Origin: Perkinsus marinus ATCC 50983
Lineage: Eukaryota > Perkinsozoa > Perkinsida > Perkinsidae
Length of the DNA stretch: 53,475 nt
Assembly: GCF_000006405.1 (NCBI RefSeq)
Contig: NW_003213971.1
Location: forward strand, 65,813 to 119,287
Direction: 5' to 3'
The notes beneath the pieces were generated by a model that did no database searches, was not told the origin of the DNA, and worked only from the letters and a program-made list of their open reading frames with translations. Made by a program: the position numbers and the translations under genes. This document shows, in pieces, positions 33,063-42,932 of this stretch (position 1 is the first letter of the stretch; each line of letters opens with the position of its first letter).

Positions 33063-33310
33063 CGGGCCCTTTTCGCTGAAGCGAGTGGAACAAAGCAATC
33101 CTGATATAAAACTTATTATCAGTCAAGTAGAATCGAATTCGGAATGGTATCAGAGTTGCTCACCATGAAGTGACCGGTTGTAATACAATATACATGCCAA
33201 GGCTACTGAGGCGGACTCTCAGCCGCAACGCCAAACCCGCGGCCCTCTATTTAGTCGCTATAGTGTCTGCTGATATTCATATATAATGTTTCCCCATTGC
33301 ACTTTGAAGC

Positions 33311-33559
33311 TTATACATCATCATCAATTTTATCACACAGACGCAGTTTAATATGCGCCACAGAAGAGCCGCCGGCCATCCCGTAGATTTGTAAGGCACC
33401 CGCATGCAGTTCGGACGGACGCAGCGACTTGAGGTATAATTTATCGTAATTATATATAACTTTGAAACTGTTAAACTTCACGTCTACTCTAAATCGATCA
33501 TATATATCATTTTCGGGCGTGCGCTTTTTCCGACGAATGTCGTTAGTAATTCTTGTCAT
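33311..33559 (-). CDS. Small basic ORF, hypothetical
   Basis: An ATG-initiated 82-codon frame, MTRITNDIRRKKRTPENDIY onward, has a basic start and an acidic end (CDKIDDDV). It has no introns and no recognised family. It is upstream of the AP2 gene. Chance openness is possible. Confidence 0.3.
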   Translation of the reverse strand: MTRITNDIRRKKRTPENDIYDRFRVDVKFNSFKVIYNYDKLYLKSLRPSELHAGALQIYGMAGGSSVAHIKLRLCDKIDDDV

Positions 33560-34927
33560 CTCGCAATCTTGGACTACTTTCGAGTACGCATGTTCATAAC
33601 CAATAAGCGAGAGTTTCTTATGATATCAGCCTAAGCACTTCCCCGAAGATAAATCGACGCTGATGTACCAATGACGTATTCACAACTCGAATTTTTCAAG
33701 TAGTAGCGTTCCAGCGAGCGCTCGTTGTGAACTTTACTGTCCCCTCCTCTACACAAGCCGTCTCATTTGTCGCCATTGACCTTTGCTAGTGATTTGTTTA
33801 TTGAGTTTACACTATGCTGGATATAATCGCAGCTAAAAAGCAGCACTCTGATTATACTTGACCGCTTAAGCTAAGGTATTCCTCCACCCAGAGGAGACAC
33901 ATTGTGTGCGATAATGATGATGCGCCGCCGCCTCTACTTTCTGATTCCTGTACGCGGAACTTTCACCATCGAACGAGTTCGTCTTGTGCATGCGTACAGA
34001 CACCGAAGCATAAGGGTGATTATGTGGTCGCGAAGGGATTTGATCGCTCATGGTAGACTGTATGTGACAGTCTATGATGTGCATGCTATTCAAGGTGACT
34101 ATGTTATGACTTAGATTTCCTGATCCTTGCACAACGCTACTAAGCTGTTGTCCTCATTCATTCTCGAGAGGCTTCTGAGCAGTCTGTAATTGTTGTTGTC
34201 CACGGGTGAGACTAAGCACAACAGGGTAAGTTAGGATCCAGCTTTACTTCCATGACTTCCAGTCTCTGGCGAACGCTACCGGTGGAGAACCTAACGAGTC
34301 TTCTCAGCGTGGCCACCAAACGGCTTCCTCATATGATGTAGCATATGCATATACTACACATACAGATGATATGAAGACACAGTTCGCCTTTTCTTGTCCA
34401 CGCACTTGTAATCAGAATGCAATGCTTTCCACTCACCCATCAGGTCTGCCTGAAGACGAGCCTGACTTTACCCCATGTGATTTCCTATTGATATCGATGA
34501 GCTATGGTCCGCAAGTGACAGGTTCGTGTCAGTCATAGTCTGTTCTTTGTTGATTCCTCACCAATTGGTCATCCTGGCGTTCTTTGTTCATCCTGCCTAT
34601 CACAAGAAGCGATAGCAACAGTATGTATGAACTCGGCCCGTGGTATGATACCCATACAATTTCCACCTGCTCGCGATGATATGTTCATCCAGTAGTAAAT
34701 GTTTCCATCTCCACACCAAGGCACTGCGATCTTATTCACAAGCTTTACACTCCCGTTACTCACATAGGAAAACCAAACAGGCAATTCTCATTCTACACAC
34801 AATTGATATCTCACACACTCATGCCACTAGATCTCAGCGTCAACCAAATCATAATCATCTTCATCTTCATCTTCATCATCATCCTCTGCCTCCTTATCCC
34901 AGTCGACCTCAATCTACCACCAACAGT
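33560..34927. other. Intergenic, about 1.4 kb
   Basis: No defended gene. A minus-strand frame at 34569-34784 and plus-strand frames near 33.9 and 34.7 kb show no family signal. A CATCTTCATCTTCATCATCA low-complexity run lies near 34856-34882. Confidence 0.4.
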
Positions 34928-35732
34928 TCATCTCCGAGTCACCGCTAGTGGACCCACATGCGTCTCAGCAGCTGAGACAACAACTCTTCCATCCTCGTCA
35001 ACTTGTGCTCCACTCGCACTACGAATAGTCGTTCCTGAGTAGTAAGTCAAGGCTCAAGACCATCGACGTATTTTTCCAATTTTCCTTTGTTTCAGCGTCC
35101 CAATTAATGGACGAGTTTTATATACCACATCATTTGCAACTGAACTACGGAAGAAGGCGATTCCAAGATCACTCTCGGGAACCTGCTGTAGTGTATAAAA
35201 TTCTCCCGTGAACTGGGGCGCGATAAATACTGTAAAGAATGTCCACATCCTTCGGGTAATACTAGAAACGTCTTCATCATCATTATCTTCATCATCCATT
35301 GCTTCCAGCTCAGCCTCCAGCGCAGCAGCAGCTTTCTCCGCTCGCTTTTCCTCAGCGGCCTACAAAGAATGAACAAGTCTAGAAGTAACGATATCACACA
35401 ACAACTACACTTGTTTTCGTTTCGCATAACACGCGATTTCGTTTGTTGTTTTTCGTATATCTCTCTCTCACCCAACAAGACTACAGTACAGACCAAGTCC
35501 TTATGCAATTTAACACCTTCGGGATGACTGGCCTCATTTACGTCAATCGGATCACACTGATGTTACCAAAATTCGATCCTCCGACTCAAGAAATAAGAGC
35601 CATCTCAACACTGTATGAACAGTATTACTTTTGCTTGAGCCATGGCCTGTGGCGCAATCAGCGACATAACATCGGGGTTACGAGTAAGCAGCTCACAGTT
35701 CAAACCGTTGGAGGTCACGTCCTGACAACACG

Positions 35733-35772
<40 letters not shown>

Positions 35773-37332
35773 CACTACTACCACTACTACTACTACTGCA
35801 TAGTAGACAAAACTTACATTATATTTCACTTTACCCGAGCTCAGCAGAACTTGTACAGTTTTTGCATGGCGTTTGAGTGGTCCAGCACACGCACGATGAA
35901 GTGGCTGGAGACCATCAGCGTGCTGATGCAGAGGATTCACATCCGAATCCAACAGAGCCTCCATCACTTTATATCGACCTACCAAAAAACATATCCACGT
36001 CTCTGAGAAGCACATGGACAGATGCAACACACAGCCACCTGATGATTATGTATTTATCATAGATCATGTTAGTTACTGCTAATACAACACTAAGGTTGGT
36101 AATACGCCAAAGGCCTTCATTATGACGTCGCAGTATTGGAATATATGTTTCCTTTCCTCAGCTGAGCCCAGAAGTTCCCTCACTGATTATAGGAGTTCAT
36201 ATACGAATTCGGGTAGGAGTGTTGAGAAACCAATAAGAGATTTCCGACACATGTAGTTGACCATATGCATATTTTCCCCCCACTGCGACCTCGCCGTTTC
36301 ATACCGCCATACCATCATCTCACTTATAGTAACTCACTTCATCCAACAACTACTTATTATTATCAATATACTATCAAGTTTTTTTACTCCTAAAAACCGC
36401 ATCCTCCTGTAAGTTTTCTTTCCTATACATTCCACTAAAATCAAGTAGTGTATTAGCCAAGTTTTGATCACTCTCTTCAATGAGAGTACTACTATGAGTC
36501 AACATAGACTACGTACAATAGTACTCCAAAACTTACCCTTAAAATAGCATATTCAGCGCCCAGCACTAGAGCCAGAATTCATAACTCATATACTCATATT
36601 GCGGAGCGAGCGGAGCATATACCGCAACAACAGGCACTTTCGCGCTGTGCGTGCGTGCGTGCAAAATTATTCTGGCTTAAAATGCATTATTCTGGCATAG
36701 GTCCCGGGGATCGAACCGGGGACCTATGTAAAATTCATTGATTGAGTCCATGGACGTGTACTCAGTGAGCTCCGCCCCTTCGCCACGAAGGCCTAGTGAC
36801 AAGACGCCAAGAAAGCAGATACCATGATCGCGTTATAATTTCATTCATTCCTCAAAGACGTTATTTCTCACCTTGATAAGCCGCAGCATGAATTGGAGTG
36901 TATCCCTGACCATCGGCAATGTTGGGATCAGCACCATGCTGTAGTAGAAATCTCACCGCCCATGATTGTCCTAAGGCAACCCACTAACACGCATAGACAC
37001 CAGTAGCCACTCGTTACCAGATATGCTCGCGGCCATCAACGCAGTGTGGCCCATACCACCCTTCTCATTAATCTTCTTCTCAGCTGAGGAATCCTCAAAG
37101 AATTGCTTCAACTGCATGATATCGCCTTTACGCGACAACGTGACCAGAACAGTATCCCCTAGCGGAATTTTCATAGGGCGATTTATTCTCTCGGACCCTC
37201 ACCTTCAACGTCGTGGAGTTCATCAGCCATAGCATACGGATCGTCTTCAGATAGTTCACTTTGAGTCGATGCTCTCACAATGAGGATTTGTAAGACCATG
37301 GGCAGAACCATCATAGTGATCAGAAGACGCAT
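34928..37332 (-). CDS. Ankyrin-repeat protein with N-terminal signal peptide
   Basis: ATG 37332 gives MRLLITMMVLPMVLQILIV, a clear signal peptide or anchor, then an acidic stretch. Exons: 37203-37332, 37018-37158 (GGMGHTALMAASISG), 36872-36970 (AVRFLLQHGADPNIADGQGY then TPIHAAAYQG), then after an intron of about 840 bp RYKVMEALLDSDVNPLHQHA and DGLQPLHRACAGPLKRHA (near 36.0-35.8 kb). The TxxH/LHxA and GADPN motifs identify ankyrin repeats, at least three. Downstream are NPDVMSLIAPQAMAQA, an Ala/Glu-rich helix (EKRAEKAAAALEAELEAMDD), a hydrophobic MWTFFTVFIAPQF and a C-terminus ending AETHVGPLAVTRR at TGA 34928-34930. The last intron would be 33 bp. The signal peptide implies an endomembrane location, unusual for ankyrin proteins. 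The long intron carries three repeat types. Confidence 0.75.
35733..35797 (+). repeat. CTA trinucleotide microsatellite (intronic)
   Basis: About 20 CTA/CCA units lie in an intron of the ankyrin gene, between VKYN and DVTSNGLN. On the gene strand this is a TAG run just upstream of the acceptor TTGTCAG. Confidence 0.92.
36131..36286 (+). mobile_element. hAT-like MITE, family A, copy 4 (intronic)
   Basis: 156 bp with ends CAGTATTGGAATATATG and CATATTTTCCCCCCACTG. The flanking octamers TGACGTCG and CGACCTCG agree at six of eight positions. It is inside the 840-bp intron of the ankyrin gene. Confidence 0.85.
36608..36679 (+). repeat. Dispersed repeat shared with 46568-46629
   Basis: GAGCGGAGCATATACCGCAA then CAACAGGCACTT is followed by a GTGCGTGCGTGC run and ATTATTCTGGCTTAA. 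The same sequence with small changes occurs at 46568-46629 in a SNF2-gene intron. Both copies are intronic to minus-strand genes and in the same orientation. Confidence 0.85.
36696..36728 (-). other. 13-bp hairpin with a tRNA-type T-loop (minihelix)
   Basis: The 33 bases form a stem of 13 positions with 12 pairs around a 7-base loop. On the minus strand the left arm is CATAGGTCCCCGG, the loop TTCGATC and the right arm CCCGGGACCTATG. The geometry matches a tRNA acceptor-plus-T-arm minihelix. It lies in the same ankyrin intron as MITE copy 4. Confidence 0.88.
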
Positions 37333-37779
37333 TTCGAGAGAAAACTGAAACTTATCACATTGACGAAAAACGCCAGCATTTCAACGGTGTTGAAACCAGT
37401 CGCGATTGTGCAAGCTCATGACGTTTAGTATTAGTGCCTCAGCCAGGGTGCTCCAACCCTGGCAAAGTCCTGCGAAACACTATCATCAAAAACCTACCTA
37501 CTTCTCACCATAAATCACCCATGCAGTTCGTTGATCTGTTCAGTGATGTACTCCAAGAACCGCTGATGAACGTCTAAGATCTCCACTCACCTTTGCAGTG
37601 CTGTCAACTTGCTACTGTTGCTTGCATCTCCAGCATAGGTTGAGTTAGCGAGCTAATGATGCATCTTGAAATAACACACCGACGTGAAATTCTCGGCTAT
37701 GAGCTCCTATAGTTGACGTTACATATCTTCCAGTAGCTACCGCTCTCTCGCCATCGACTGGACATACCATCAAAATATC
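37333..37779. other. 5' flank of the ankyrin gene
   Basis: No ORF. One perfect 8-bp hairpin, GCCAGGGT with ACCCTGGC, at about 37442-37463. Confidence 0.45.
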
Positions 37780-37850
37780 CCTACCAGAATTCGAACCCGC
37801 GACCTCCACCTTATCATTCGCTACCTCATCCCTGCCGCGCTATACTCCCG
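37780..37850 (-). other. Degenerate tRNA-like sequence
   Basis: The minus strand reads GGTCGCGGGTTCGAATTC with a B-box at about 37787-37797, preceded by a TAGCGCGGCAGGGATGAGG segment in the D-arm position. The stems are imperfect, so it is probably a pseudo-tRNA or SINE head. It is about 75 bp from a fragment of the foldback element. Confidence 0.55.
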
Positions 37851-37924
37851 ATAGTAATACAGAAGCAGAACCATTCACACTGACAACAAGGGCGCCCACA
37901 TGCCGCAGGAGCGACAGCTTTCGT

Positions 37925-38085
37925 TGGTCAAGACTGCTCTTGCGTTAGACGAATTTGAACTTGCGCTTCCAAATTCATAAATTACATTTACAAATTTGAA
38001 CTTCCATCCCGATAAAAAACTCAAAAAATGCATTTCGACAATTTTTTCTTCCATTTCCTGAATTCGAAATTGGCAAGGTGTACAA
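37925..38085 (+). repeat. Diverged arm of the 3.1-4.1 kb foldback element
   Basis: AGACGAATTTGAACTTGCGC, AAATTCATAAATTACATTTA and AAGGTGTACAAG follow the same order as the right arm at about 3950-4148. No matching inverted arm is nearby, so it is a solo remnant. Confidence 0.8.
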
Positions 38086-38541
38086 GTCTGGCAGCCACCA
38101 CCACCACATGATCAACACTTTAAAGAGAATCACGAATTCGTAAAGCAAATGCCATCGTTAGCATCCACACCTCCAACTCGGGAAATTGCTGATTCCGATA
38201 ACGACCAAAGTGTTTAAGAGTTTTCCTTCAGTTACTACTCACTATGAGAAAACGCCCTTGTGAGCTGCAGACCATTAATGTCTAAGGAACTCCAAGATCA
38301 CTCACACTATAGTTGCCACTGAAAACACCATCACACATTGGCGCTAATACTACACTAACACGTATTGGTAAAACAGAAACGTGAGGTCATCCTTGGACGC
38401 GACGGCCACACAAGACAACCCGAAAAACACCGTTTTCACCCGGGTAAAAACAACAATTAAAGTGTTGTCGAAGGACAGTAAAAAAGATACAGTCTATGCT
38501 AACTGATGAATCAATTAAGAAAACGTTACAGCGTAGTAGTT
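38086..38541. other. Intergenic, nothing recognised
   Basis: This is the 3' flank of the SLC19-like transporter. No supported ORF. Confidence 0.4.
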
Positions 38542-39885
38542 TCATTTTCCAACCGCCGTTAACCTTCTTCTGGTGCGAAAATGGTAAAACGACGCCCATA
38601 AAGTGAATACCACAGTGAACAGAGCAACAACCACCCAAAGTCCTTTATACATTGTTGTTATTCGCAACCTCAACACGGTCAAGCCAATAAACGTGAGCAG
38701 AGCTTGTAGTCCATAACAGAACACGTTGTTAATCATGCATAGCATACCGTATAGATTCTCACCACCATTTTCCACTGTAGTATTCTTCATAACACGTCCG
38801 TTTTCAGCTTGGACGAAGGCGTTGACGAAATAATAAGTGGTGAAGTAGACCACGAACGAGCTGCACATTGGCACAATGCTTCCCCACCACGCCATGACAG
38901 TAACAGCAATCAGCGAGAACCAAGCAAATACACCAACTGTAATGTGCGGATGACTTTCAGCCCAGTTCGAGAGGCGCTTATAGGAGGCAACCAACGCCGA
39001 ACATGTACCAAAAACCTGTGAAATAGCAACCACCGTGCCGTTGTAGTTAGGAACACCATCACGCGTTGCGATCACATCGTAAAGGGAAGTTTCATAGCCG
39101 TATAGAATACCATAACACGCCGCAGCTCCAATCCACCATATTATTATAATAAGATAGGGAAAGTGACCGTAGGACAACTCCAATGTTTTCCCAACCTCAG
39201 CAGGACGTGGGGCTTTAGGTCTGTCCACTGGCGTTAAGAAAAATACGACTACAGCTGATGTAGTCAAAGACGCCATTGAAACATACAGGAGTACATCATA
39301 GCTCAGATCCCATTGATTTAACATGAGATCACCGAGGACCCCAGAAGAACCATGCGAGCTGACGTGACATGCCAAGGTGTAGGAGGCGATTTTCTGATAG
39401 TCTTTTTTAGCGACCAAATGGAAAATGTAACCGTAGAAAATGACCTCAGCGGCTGACCCGCAGGCATAAAATGCTTGGCAGAGTTGCATTTGCCAGATTT
39501 GAGTACCAAAGAGTAAAAGTAATCTCGTTGCTACTCTTCCCAAAGAACCACAAAAAAGGACAATTCGATAACCCAGAAACTCCGCGATGAAGCCAGAGAC
39601 GAAAATAAGAACAAGTGCTGAGTAGGTCCACACCGGGAAGATCTCATTGTTGATCTCAGCTTCAGTGAAGCCCTTTACTTGTCTTAGGAACGCGGGCAGA
39701 TGAGGCTCCGGTGGTTTAAATTCCAACAGGAATATGTAAAGGCAGACCTTCAACGCTTCTAACTTGAACCGTCGGGCAAGTCGTAGGTCTACCACAGACT
39801 CTACGGTGTCATCAACATCTTCATCGACCACAGAACACGATATTGTTATGTCCACCTCGGGAGTATCATCATGTGTAACAACCAT
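38542..39885 (-). CDS. SLC19-family (reduced folate/thiamine carrier-like) transporter
   Basis: A single uninterrupted exon encodes 447 residues from MVVTHDDTPEVDI to TRRRLTAVGK. The length matches SLC19 members. The first membrane helix leads into FKPPEPHLPAFLRQVKGFTE, the family's cytosol-facing P-x-EP motif region. IFPVWTYSALVLIFVSGFIA, LLLLFGTQIWQMQLCQAFYA and SAAEVIFYGYIFHLV follow the folate-carrier pattern closely. About eleven or twelve hydrophobic helices are visible. The substrate could be folate or thiamine; the sequence alone does not decide. The gene has no introns, unlike nearly all others in the window. It is divergent from the amino-acid permease. Confidence 0.85.
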   Translation of the reverse strand: MVVTHDDTPEVDITISCSVVDEDVDDTVESVVDLRLARRFKLEALKVCLYIFLLEFKPPEPHLPAFLRQVKGFTEAEINNEIFPVWTYSALVLIFVSGFIAEFLGYRIVLFCGSLGRVATRLLLLFGTQIWQMQLCQAFYACGSAAEVIFYGYIFHLVAKKDYQKIASYTLACHVSSHGSSGVLGDLMLNQWDLSYDVLLYVSMASLTTSAVVVFFLTPVDRPKAPRPAEVGKTLELSYGHFPYLIIIIWWIGAAACYGILYGYETSLYDVIATRDGVPNYNGTVVAISQVFGTCSALVASYKRLSNWAESHPHITVGVFAWFSLIAVTVMAWWGSIVPMCSSFVVYFTTYYFVNAFVQAENGRVMKNTTVENGGENLYGMLCMINNVFCYGLQALLTFIGLTVLRLRITTMYKGLWVVVALFTVVFTLWASFYHFRTRRRLTAVGK

Positions 39886-41374
39886 GAAAATAAGGAGTCG
39901 TGATTGAGAAAGTAAGGGAAATACTAAGAGCTGACAAAGAACGAGAGATCGTGTTTTTCAAGAGACCTCTTTCGAGTTACAACAGCACTTCCAGGATTGA
40001 GTTTCAAGTGCGAATTCCAATCCTAGAAGCGCTGTTGACGCTCAGGAGCTCCGGATGATCCTTGACCAACGGCAAGGACCTCTGGAAAATATTGTATTAT
40101 TGACAAGTGCTAGCTTGTGTGTGACTGAAGTCTGCCATGTGGCTTGCCCTGCATCACTCACATTTGCACAGCTTTGTGTTATTGAATTTTGGCACTTATG
40201 TTATTGTAAATGTAACAAAAATGTCGCGCAGCACCCGTAAGAATATCATGACTATGATCATGCGCTGATGTATGAGTTTCATATCCTTGTACAAGTTTCT
40301 CAAGTACCGAGCAACGTAGGACCGCGGCGGAATCGACGAGTATATCGGATTCGCTAAATAATGTCCTTATCGAGATGGAATGGTCTCTACGGGATTTCTG
40401 ATTGGCATTGGAGAATTAGCGCAATCAGTTATCGTGTTGATTTGTAAAGTGAGATCGAAGAGCGAATGCCGAAGACGCATTCCGCGTGTGATGCCGACTG
40501 GTCGTCCAAGGGGACTAGAGGGTTCCGAGTGAATCGGTTCGATACACCTAAGTTGGTGACGTAGGGAAGAAAAACCAACTCAACTGGTACCTTCTCTGCG
40601 GATGGAGGTGCGAAAATCCGATACGCAATAGAGCCTACGCAATATTCGTCCCTTTTACGGTTAGCGTGCTCAAGCTGCAGATCGACCTTGAAGGGGTCTA
40701 CGACTATGTCTTAGTCGTTCGATTTAAGTTATGCTAACAAAAAATGAGCTCATCGATCGACTGGGCGCGCGCGAAATCGTTACCAAAGTCGCGCGCCACA
40801 AAATTGTCTCCGGGCGGTTAGCTTCACTTTGAACCCGTGACGGGTCATCCGTCGTCAAGTGAAAACATCACTCTTTAGGTGCACAATTTTTTCACGACGA
40901 TTTGACGGTTTCATGGACGATGGTCGATCCGGGTGGGTGAAACATTCGCAATTTATACGTCACAAAGAATTTCCGCAAAAGCTAGTCTTGCTACTTTACT
41001 CAAGTTCGGTCACCGTTTTCTTCGGATCAGGTCTCATCTCGTGAACCAAACTTGGCATCGCGAAGCCGTATCGCGGTTTTCGGTCCAACAGTAGAGCTAC
41101 CTTTTGTGACAATGGCGCGCGCGGAAGATTTTCAGTTTTTCATGACTTGCGTATCAAACACGATCTCATCGTTGTAATGGATTTTCGCGCGTTTTACGTC
41201 TGTGACAAGCCCGGTATTCGAAATATGAAGTATTTCACGGAATACGTTTTCCCACTACTGTTCTTTACGGGTGAAACTCCAGTGTTTGCGTAGCGCACGA
41301 AATTGATTTCACTGCATCCATCACTCGCAATACTCTTCTGTTTACTCTCAGTTCTCGCGCATATCAAATCGATA
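39886..41374. promoter_or_regulatory. 1.5-kb divergent region between two transporter genes
   Basis: It must contain both promoters. GCGCGC-rich patches occur near 40764-40795 (GGGCGCGCGCGAAATC then TCGCGCGCCAC) and 41113-41122 (GGCGCGCGCG). An inverted pair near 39990-40035 (ACTTCCAGGATTG and CAATCCTAGAAG) flanks about 20 bp. No ORF is convincing. Confidence 0.45.
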
Positions 41375-42658
41375 ATGCAAAATGAGGAAAATGTCACTAC
41401 ACTGGAGGACAAGCCCGATCTCGTCAACATTCAAGATTCCACTTCTCATCTATCAAAGCCCCCCTTAGGAAATGTATTCACATGCTGGACCGTCTTAGCG
41501 AAAACTATGGTCGGCACCGGTATGCTCACGTTGGCTTATGGGTTTTCCAAATGCGGTTGGGTTCTCGGTTTCGTCCTCCTTATCTTCGCCGCAGTAGGCG
41601 CTGTATTCACATTACATCTACTAGGGTGTTTGGCAATGCGTTCTCAAACAAGACATGTCAGCTTCTACACTGTTGCTGAAGACTGCGCACCATGGTCGCG
41701 ATGGATCGTCGATTTGGCTATTGCTATCAAGTGTATCGGTGTTGGAATTTCTTACATTCAAGTCTCCTCCGACACAATTTCCCTAACGATTAATACACTC
41801 GGTGGGAACTTCATGAATCAAACTCTTTTACGCGATATCATTGTAGTTATACTCGTCCTTGTCGTGTCACCAATATGTCTCGCAAAAAGCATATCTCGTA
41901 CAGCTATTGTCAATGTCCTCGGTCTGGTCTCGGTATTTTACGTTGTTATACTATGTGTCTGCTTCATTCGATTAGATACTCCTACTCACATTTCACTACC
42001 ACACTCTTCGAACTTTTTGACCGTCTTGTCAGTTTTCCCCACTTTCATTTTCGCTTTCACTTGTCATCAAAACGTCTTTTTATGTGCTGAAGACCTCAAA
42101 AACAGAACTCAGAGAAAATTAGATATCGCCGCGTTCGCTGCTGAAGCTATTGCTCTTTCTTTTTACATAGTGGCAATAGTCTTCCCATACTTGACATTCG
42201 GTGACACGGTATCCTCCAATTTTCTCTTATCGTATGATGCCCACAACCCCGCCGTTATGGTAGCATATCTCTTGCTTGGTATAGCCGAGACTTGCGCCTT
42301 TCCCTTACAAGTTCTTCCAGCGAGGAAGTCATTAATTGTACTCGCTTTCCGCGGGAAAAGTATATCACCGCGAGCAGAGTTATACTCGCGTTTAGGAGTA
42401 GGAACGGGCATTCTTCTGTTGACTATCGTTGTCGCTCTGAGTGTCCGTAGTCTCGGAGTGACTTTATCTTTCGTCGGAGCAGTCGGGTCCAATACTGTAA
42501 CTTTTATCATGCCATGTTTCCTTTATTGTATGGCCATTCACAAGGCAGGGTCACCCAAAGGCGTGAAATGGGTGTTCTCTGCAATACTATGTATAATTGG
42601 TTTGATTATACTTCCTTTATGTTTGTCGTCGTTAATTTACGAAACAGTTTCGAAATAG
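41375..42658 (+). CDS. Amino-acid transporter (AAAP/SLC38-like), single exon
   Basis: The first in-frame ATG at 41375 gives MQNEENVTTLEDKPDLVNIQ, a short cytosolic tail, and 427 residues to TAG 42656-42658. The AAAP signature is clear: FTCWTVLAKTMVGTGMLTLA in the first helix, GFSKCGWVLGFVLLIFAAVG in the second, IAIKCIGVGISYIQVSSDTI, and FPTFIFAFTCHQNVFLCAED, the conserved SLC38 helix 6-7 region. PYLTFGDTVSSNFLLSYDAH and about eleven membrane helices complete the fold. It is intronless like its divergent neighbour. Open frame extends upstream without an ATG. It probably moves neutral amino acids across the plasma or vacuolar membrane with H+ or Na+; the substrate is unknown. Confidence 0.9.
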   Translation: MQNEENVTTLEDKPDLVNIQDSTSHLSKPPLGNVFTCWTVLAKTMVGTGMLTLAYGFSKCGWVLGFVLLIFAAVGAVFTLHLLGCLAMRSQTRHVSFYTVAEDCAPWSRWIVDLAIAIKCIGVGISYIQVSSDTISLTINTLGGNFMNQTLLRDIIVVILVLVVSPICLAKSISRTAIVNVLGLVSVFYVVILCVCFIRLDTPTHISLPHSSNFLTVLSVFPTFIFAFTCHQNVFLCAEDLKNRTQRKLDIAAFAAEAIALSFYIVAIVFPYLTFGDTVSSNFLLSYDAHNPAVMVAYLLLGIAETCAFPLQVLPARKSLIVLAFRGKSISPRAELYSRLGVGTGILLLTIVVALSVRSLGVTLSFVGAVGSNTVTFIMPCFLYCMAIHKAGSPKGVKWVFSAILCIIGLIILPLCLSSLIYETVSK

Positions 42659-42932
42659 GAAAGTTATGGTCATGGTCTCCGAGTCTTGTAATTCTGCTGT
42701 GGTATTTTCTGATTATTTCAATTTTATTGAATTTCAGTCTGGTCTATTCGTTCGGTTGTGTTGTAATGTAGAATGTAAAAATGTTGTAAATGTTAGAATG
42801 TTGAAATGTAAATACAAGTCGATTCACATGGTAATAGAAACATGCTTATGGAATCTTTACTTCTTGTAAAGCTGGCCATAATCAGTGAAATCAATTGTCA
42901 TTCCACAACACTGAAAAAACCAATAACGTAAC

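Noticed and set aside
35605-36030. Minus-strand frame with a poly-valine run
   Set aside because: The valines come from the CTA microsatellite in an ankyrin-gene intron; good splice sites remove it.
40760-41125. CG-alternating patches as a possible mobile element in the transporter divergent region
   Set aside because: No inverted or direct repeats bound the patches and they do not recur elsewhere in the window.
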